From Bacteroidales bacterium (lineage in GTDB: Bacteria; Bacteroidota; Bacteroidia; Bacteroidales; UBA1402): DNA of 64,000 bases. The stretch lies in the NCBI GenBank assembly GCA_028709215.1, contig JAQVXI010000001.1, positions 248,537 through 312,536 of the forward strand. Reading direction: 5' to 3'. Each line of letters starts with the position of its first letter. Position 1 is the first letter of the stretch. A program made the translations under genes and the position numbers. The notes beneath the pieces are model-generated. The model was not told where the DNA came from and made no database searches. It was given only the letters and a program-made list of their open reading frames with translations. This document shows positions 60,504 to 64,000 of this stretch, in pieces.

Positions 60504-61073
60504 ATGTACAAACAAGTTTTTCAACGTCTTTGGAAATTATTAATCAATCCCGCGCAAGCGTGGAAGACCATTCAATCTGAACCGATTGAACCCAGACTTC
60601 ATTTGTCCGGTTTCTTTTATCCATTGGTCGGTTTGGCCGCACTGATGGCTTTTCTGCATCCGTTCTTGATTGGTGATGAGGTCTTCAAAGAAATGCTATC
60701 CGATGGCATTCGAAAGGGGCTGTTGGTTTTTGTCAGTACCGTTTTTGGGCTCTTGCTTTCAGCACGTATTTTGGATGCCGTCTATGCTCGTTGGTTTGGG
60801 TGGACCGGACAGCTTCGAAAGGCAGAAGTTTTGGCAGCCTATGCGTTGGCTCCGGTATTGGCAGTAAACGTTCTGACCGAACTGATGACGGAATTGTTTT
60901 TTCTGAAAATTATTTATTTATACATTTTTGTCATTATTTGGGAGGCTTCTACGCATTTTTATGCCGTGCTTCCCGAACAACAAGGCAAGTTTACGGCGCT
61001 TTCCGGTGGGGTTGTCTTGATTGTACCCATCATCCTTGAAAAATTGATCAAGCTCTTTTTACCCGGCTTATGA
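60504..61073 (+). CDS. Yip1-domain membrane protein
   Basis: [43 protein letters not shown] plus several TM helices. Confidence 0.8.
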   Translation: MYKQVFQRLWKLLINPAQAWKTIQSEPIEPRLHLSGFFYPLVGLAALMAFLHPFLIGDEVFKEMLSDGIRKGLLVFVSTVFGLLLSARILDAVYARWFGWTGQLRKAEVLAAYALAPVLAVNVLTELMTELFFLKIIYLYIFVIIWEASTHFYAVLPEQQGKFTALSGGVVLIVPIILEKLIKLFLPGL

Positions 61074-61525
61074 GACCATCGAATAAAATAATCATACGCA
61101 ACAAGCGTGCTTCCTTTGATTACGAACTTTTAGAGCATTTTTTGGCCGGTATCGTATTGACGGGAACGGAAATTAAATCCATACGCTTGGGAAAGGCGAG
61201 TTTGACCGATAGCTTTTGTCAGCTGCACGGAGGAGAGTTATGGGCCAAGAACATTCAAATTGCCGAGTACTTTTTTGGCAATTACAACAACCACGAACCC
61301 AAGCGGGATCGAAAACTGTTGTTGACCAAACGCGAGTTGAGAAAACTGGAACGTTTGACCAAGGAGACCGGTTTTACCATTGTCCCAACCAAGCTTTTTA
61401 TCAATGAAAAAGGTTTGGCTAAACTGGATGTAGCCGTAGCGAAGGGTAAAAAGACCTACGATAAACGGCAAACACTAAAGGCCCGTGAGGATCAGCGGGA
61501 GATGGATCGACAGTTTAAGCACTGA
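61070..61525 (+). CDS. smpB: SsrA-binding protein
   Basis: [69 protein letters not shown]. Confidence 0.97.
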   Translation: MRPSNKIIIRNKRASFDYELLEHFLAGIVLTGTEIKSIRLGKASLTDSFCQLHGGELWAKNIQIAEYFFGNYNNHEPKRDRKLLLTKRELRKLERLTKETGFTIVPTKLFINEKGLAKLDVAVAKGKKTYDKRQTLKAREDQREMDRQFKH

Positions 61526-61539
61526 TTGCACCGTTTGGT

Positions 61540-61977
61540 TTACCACCAGAGCTGCACCCGAAAGTCCATGGTGCTGATGTCTGCTGTCGTATAAAAGAAG
61601 TCGGAATGTGTAACAAAGTAGGTTATGCTGCCCTGAGAAAACTCATAGTCGATGGTTTGTGTCCAATAATTCCCATCCAAGTCTTCGTAATGTCTGGAAT
61701 AGGGCAGCACTTGCTGTGCTCCATTCAGTACGATGTATACTTGAACCAAACCGTGTTGGAATACATAATTGCTGAGTTCCGGAACGGGCATGGTGCAAGA
61801 AAAAAATAGATTCAATCCATCTCCATCGGTGTTTTGAACCCAGTCTCTGGCTGCTACGCGATGTTGTACGCTGGCACTTTCCGTAGATTCGTTGATGGTG
61901 CATGCGCTCAGCCACAAAAGGAGAACGCCAAGAAGTAGGATCTGTTTTTTCATGCTCGTAATCATTCGTTTGCACAA
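61540..61977 (-). CDS. Hypothetical lipoprotein
   Basis: Signal peptide with lipobox LLLWLSACTINE; beta-rich C-terminal region. Confidence 0.65.
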   Translation of the reverse strand: MCKRMITSMKKQILLLGVLLLWLSACTINESTESASVQHRVAARDWVQNTDGDGLNLFFSCTMPVPELSNYVFQHGLVQVYIVLNGAQQVLPYSRHYEDLDGNYWTQTIDYEFSQGSITYFVTHSDFFYTTADISTMDFRVQLWW

Positions 61978-62050
61978 AGAAACAGAATTTTTATCAATTC
62001 GCGATGCAAAAACGGCAGCTTTTTTTGAGCTGCCGTTTCAAAAGGTTCGT

Positions 62051-62377
62051 TTATTTGAATAGAAGCTTCTGAGTGTATTGCTTGTTCGAATTGCTTACTT
62101 TCAAAACGTAGATGCCCGAAGGTAGTTGCCTTCGATCCAGAACCAACAGTCGTTCGCTCGCATGCTTATGCATTTCACGTACTTTTTGTCCCATGAGATT
62201 GAACAATTCGATGCGTGTATAGGCTTGTTCCGAATCGTAGATTTGGACAAATATCCCAATCCGATTCCCAGTCGGCAGGATCGATGCGTTGGTCAACAGA
62301 CCATTGCTCGAAATCACCGTTCAATGTAACTGAGTTGTTACACATACACTCATTAAGATTAGGATGAACGTTTTCAT
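62051..62377 (-). pseudogene. Remnant of a T9SS type A cargo gene: signal peptide, frameshifted N-terminal stub, T9SS sorting domain
   Basis: ATG at 62377 encodes MKTFILILMSVCVTTQLH*; a shifted frame reads VTLNGDFEQWSVDQRIDPADWESDWDI; the original frame resumes as IELFNLMGQKVREM..RRQLPSGIYVLKVSNSNKQYTQKLLFK. Confidence 0.6.
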
Positions 62378-62388
62378 GCCAGTATGAT

Positions 62389-62514
62389 TTAGAATGGAAT
62401 CTCGTAGATCGCCACTCGTATCTCAGTCTGAATGGTGGTTGTGCCGGATGGAGTCATAAAATAACACTGGAAGTCATAAAATAGTTCTTTTTTGACAAAA
62501 AAAAGGAATAATTG
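62389..62514 (-). pseudogene. Possible C-terminal fragment of a secreted/lipoprotein gene
   Basis: 41 codons ending in stop: QLFLFFVKKELFYDFQCYFMTPSGTTTIQTEIRVAIYEIPF*; C-terminus resembles that of the 61540..61977 lipoprotein. Confidence 0.3.
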
Positions 62515-62564
62515 TTATCCTTCACCGAGGTTGGGTAAAAAATTGACGGTTTTTGGGGATTGGG

Positions 62565-62595
62565 TTGCCTGAATTTTTGCCCGACTGTACATTTG
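62565..62595 (+). promoter_or_regulatory. Putative promoter for the PL11-like lyase gene
   Basis: TTG (62565-62567), N20, TACATTTG (62588-62595); ATG at 62628. Confidence 0.5.
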
Positions 62596-62627
62596 AAAAA
62601 TAATGATATACGTAACGCTATACAACC

Positions 62628-64000
62628 ATGAAAAAGTTTTTTCTAACGGCATTGGCCTGTCTAATGGTTCATTTAACCTGGTCTGAGCAGCCGGCTCGAC
62701 AAATGGAACAGCTGGATCGGGGCCTAGTCGCTGTCAAGCAAAACTACAATGTATTTTTAAGTTGGAGAATGCTGGGAACCGATCCGGATGAAATAGGATT
62801 TAATATCTATCGGGATGGGGTGAAAATCAACTCGACACCGATATACGATAAAACCAATACGTTTGATGTGCATGGAACACTTCAAAGTGTCTATCATGTG
62901 TTGCCGGTTCTTGACGGAGTAGAAGATACGACCGGAGTCACGTACGTCAAACCCTGGTCCTCTTCTGTTTTAACGCTACAACTTCAGCGCCCTCAAGGGG
63001 GAATTACCGAACCCAATCGCACTGGATCGGTCGGCAAAACACCAGACGCCACCTATTCAACCGGTCAAGCGTACAGTTACATACCCAACGATTGCAGCGT
63101 GGGGGACTTAGATGGAGATGGACAATACGAACTCCTCGTTAAATGGGATCCCACCAACTCGCAGGATAATTCCTATTATGGAATTACCGGAAAGGTCTAT
63201 TTGGATGCCTATAAACTGGATGGAACTTTTTTGTGGCGCATTGATTTGGGAAAGAACATCCGTGCCGGTGCACATTATACTCAGTTTATGGTTGCCGACT
63301 TTGACGGAGATGGATATGCAGAGCTGGTGTGCAAAACCGCTCCTGGTACCGTAGACGGAACCGGAAAGTATGTGTTGATGGGCAGCGATCAACCCACGGC
63401 CGATTACCGTAGTCTGGATGTCACCCAAGACAGAGGCTCAAGGATGCTGGGAACCATTCAAACCGGCTCCGAGTACTTAACACTGTTCGACGGACGAACC
63501 GGTGCCGAATTGCACAGCATCGCCTATAAACCGGCACGTGGTTCCGTTTCCAATTGGGGCGACAGTTATGCCAATCGCAGTGATCGTTTTTTGGCTTGTG
63601 TGGCTTATCTGGACGGAGTAAAGCCCTCGGTGGTAATGGGTAGAGGCTATTACGAACGTACCACATTGGTGGCATACGATGTCATTGATAAGAAGTTATC
63701 TGAACGCTGGTTTTATGATTCCGGCACGACTGCCGGTTTTGGCGCGTTTGGTCAGGGCAACCACAATTTGAGTGTGGGTGACGTAGACGACGATGGCAAG
63801 GATGAGATTGTTTATGGATCTTGTGCCTTTGACGACGACGGCAGTTTGTTGTATAGTACACGATTGGGGCATGGAGATGCCATGCATGTATCGGATATGG
63901 ATCCGGACCGTCCCGGTTTGGAGGCATGGGTTGTACACGAAGACAAAAATGTGTCATATGGCTATGAGCTACACGATGCACAAACAGGAACGGTATTGTG
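62628..64000 (+). CDS. Rhamnogalacturonan lyase, PL11-like, truncated by the right window edge
   Basis: Read directly (absent from ORF track because no stop lies in the window): MKKFFLTALACLMVHLTWSEQPARQMEQLDRGLVAVKQNYNVFLSWRMLGTDPDEIGFNIYRDG..NDCSVGDLDGDGQYELLVKWDPTNSQDNS..FDGDGYAELVCKTAPGTVDG. Confidence 0.9.
   Translation, partial: MKKFFLTALACLMVHLTWSEQPARQMEQLDRGLVAVKQNYNVFLSWRMLGTDPDEIGFNIYRDGVKINSTPIYDKTNTFDVHGTLQSVYHVLPVLDGVEDTTGVTYVKPWSSSVLTLQLQRPQGGITEPNRTGSVGKTPDATYSTGQAYSYIPNDCSVGDLDGDGQYELLVKWDPTNSQDNSYYGITGKVYLDAYKLDGTFLWRIDLGKNIRAGAHYTQFMVADFDGDGYAELVCKTAPGTVDGTGKYVLMGSDQPTADYRSLDVTQDRGSRMLGTIQTGSEYLTLFDGRTGAELHSIAYKPARGSVSNWGDSYANRSDRFLACVAYLDGVKPSVVMGRGYYERTTLVAYDVIDKKLSERWFYDSGTTAGFGAFGQGNHNLSVGDVDDDGKDEIVYGSCAFDDDGSLLYSTRLGHGDAMHVSDMDPDRPGLEAWVVHEDKNVSYGYELHDAQTGTVL

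Noticed and set aside
61070-61540. tmRNA (ssrA) gene next to smpB
   Set aside because: No tRNA-like ends or tag-reading frame recognised around smpB; ssrA is commonly unlinked.
62051-62317. ORF 62051-62317 as an independent small protein
   Set aside because: Starts at an internal GTG, lacks a signal peptide, and its first ~25 residues are the wrong-frame reading of NGDFEQW..; better explained as the tail of a decayed T9SS cargo gene.
1-64000. CRISPR arrays, defence islands, prophage or transposons
   Set aside because: No regular direct repeats, Cas, restriction, integrase or transposase motifs seen in any ORF; RarA, Dps and SmpB are ordinary housekeeping genes here.

Overview
This is a Bacteroidota chromosomal window, probably Bacteroidales. 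The assignment rests on T9SS components, PorP/SprF, TonB receptors, TAnnTTTG-type promoters and serC-serA-DUF1015 order. Housekeeping blocks: glmS 3' end, a PurF-like protein, valS, mazG, an ECF-sigma stress locus, cdsA-ftsH-rsfS, a NatAB-like exporter, dnaG, rarA, serC-serA, dps, smpB. Accessory blocks: a rhamnose operon (rhaB-rhaA-rhaT); a compact minus-strand convoy (GntR/UTRA, orphan ATP-grasp, beta-propeller glycosidase, DedA-like protein, small wHTH, duplicated ABC ATPase, TonB receptor); a divergent DapB-like protein next to a PAS histidine kinase, LuxR regulator and TonB receptor; a lectin/CHU_C-PorP/SprF-OmpA surface module; and a rhamnogalacturonan-type locus (GH2, GH106, GH51-CE12 fusion, membrane AraC, two tandem GH105, and a PL11 lyase running off the right edge). 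No tRNA, rRNA, CRISPR array, transposase or phage genes were recognised. Most noteworthy: the seven-gene convoy with its orphan ATP-grasp; a 20-bp perfect palindrome at the -33 region of a TonB-receptor promoter; a HutC-like palindrome upstream of rhaB; a strong terminator between mosaic GH105 duplicates; and a frameshifted T9SS cargo remnant beside the PL11 gene. All family assignments were made by reading the protein sequences; no database search was run.
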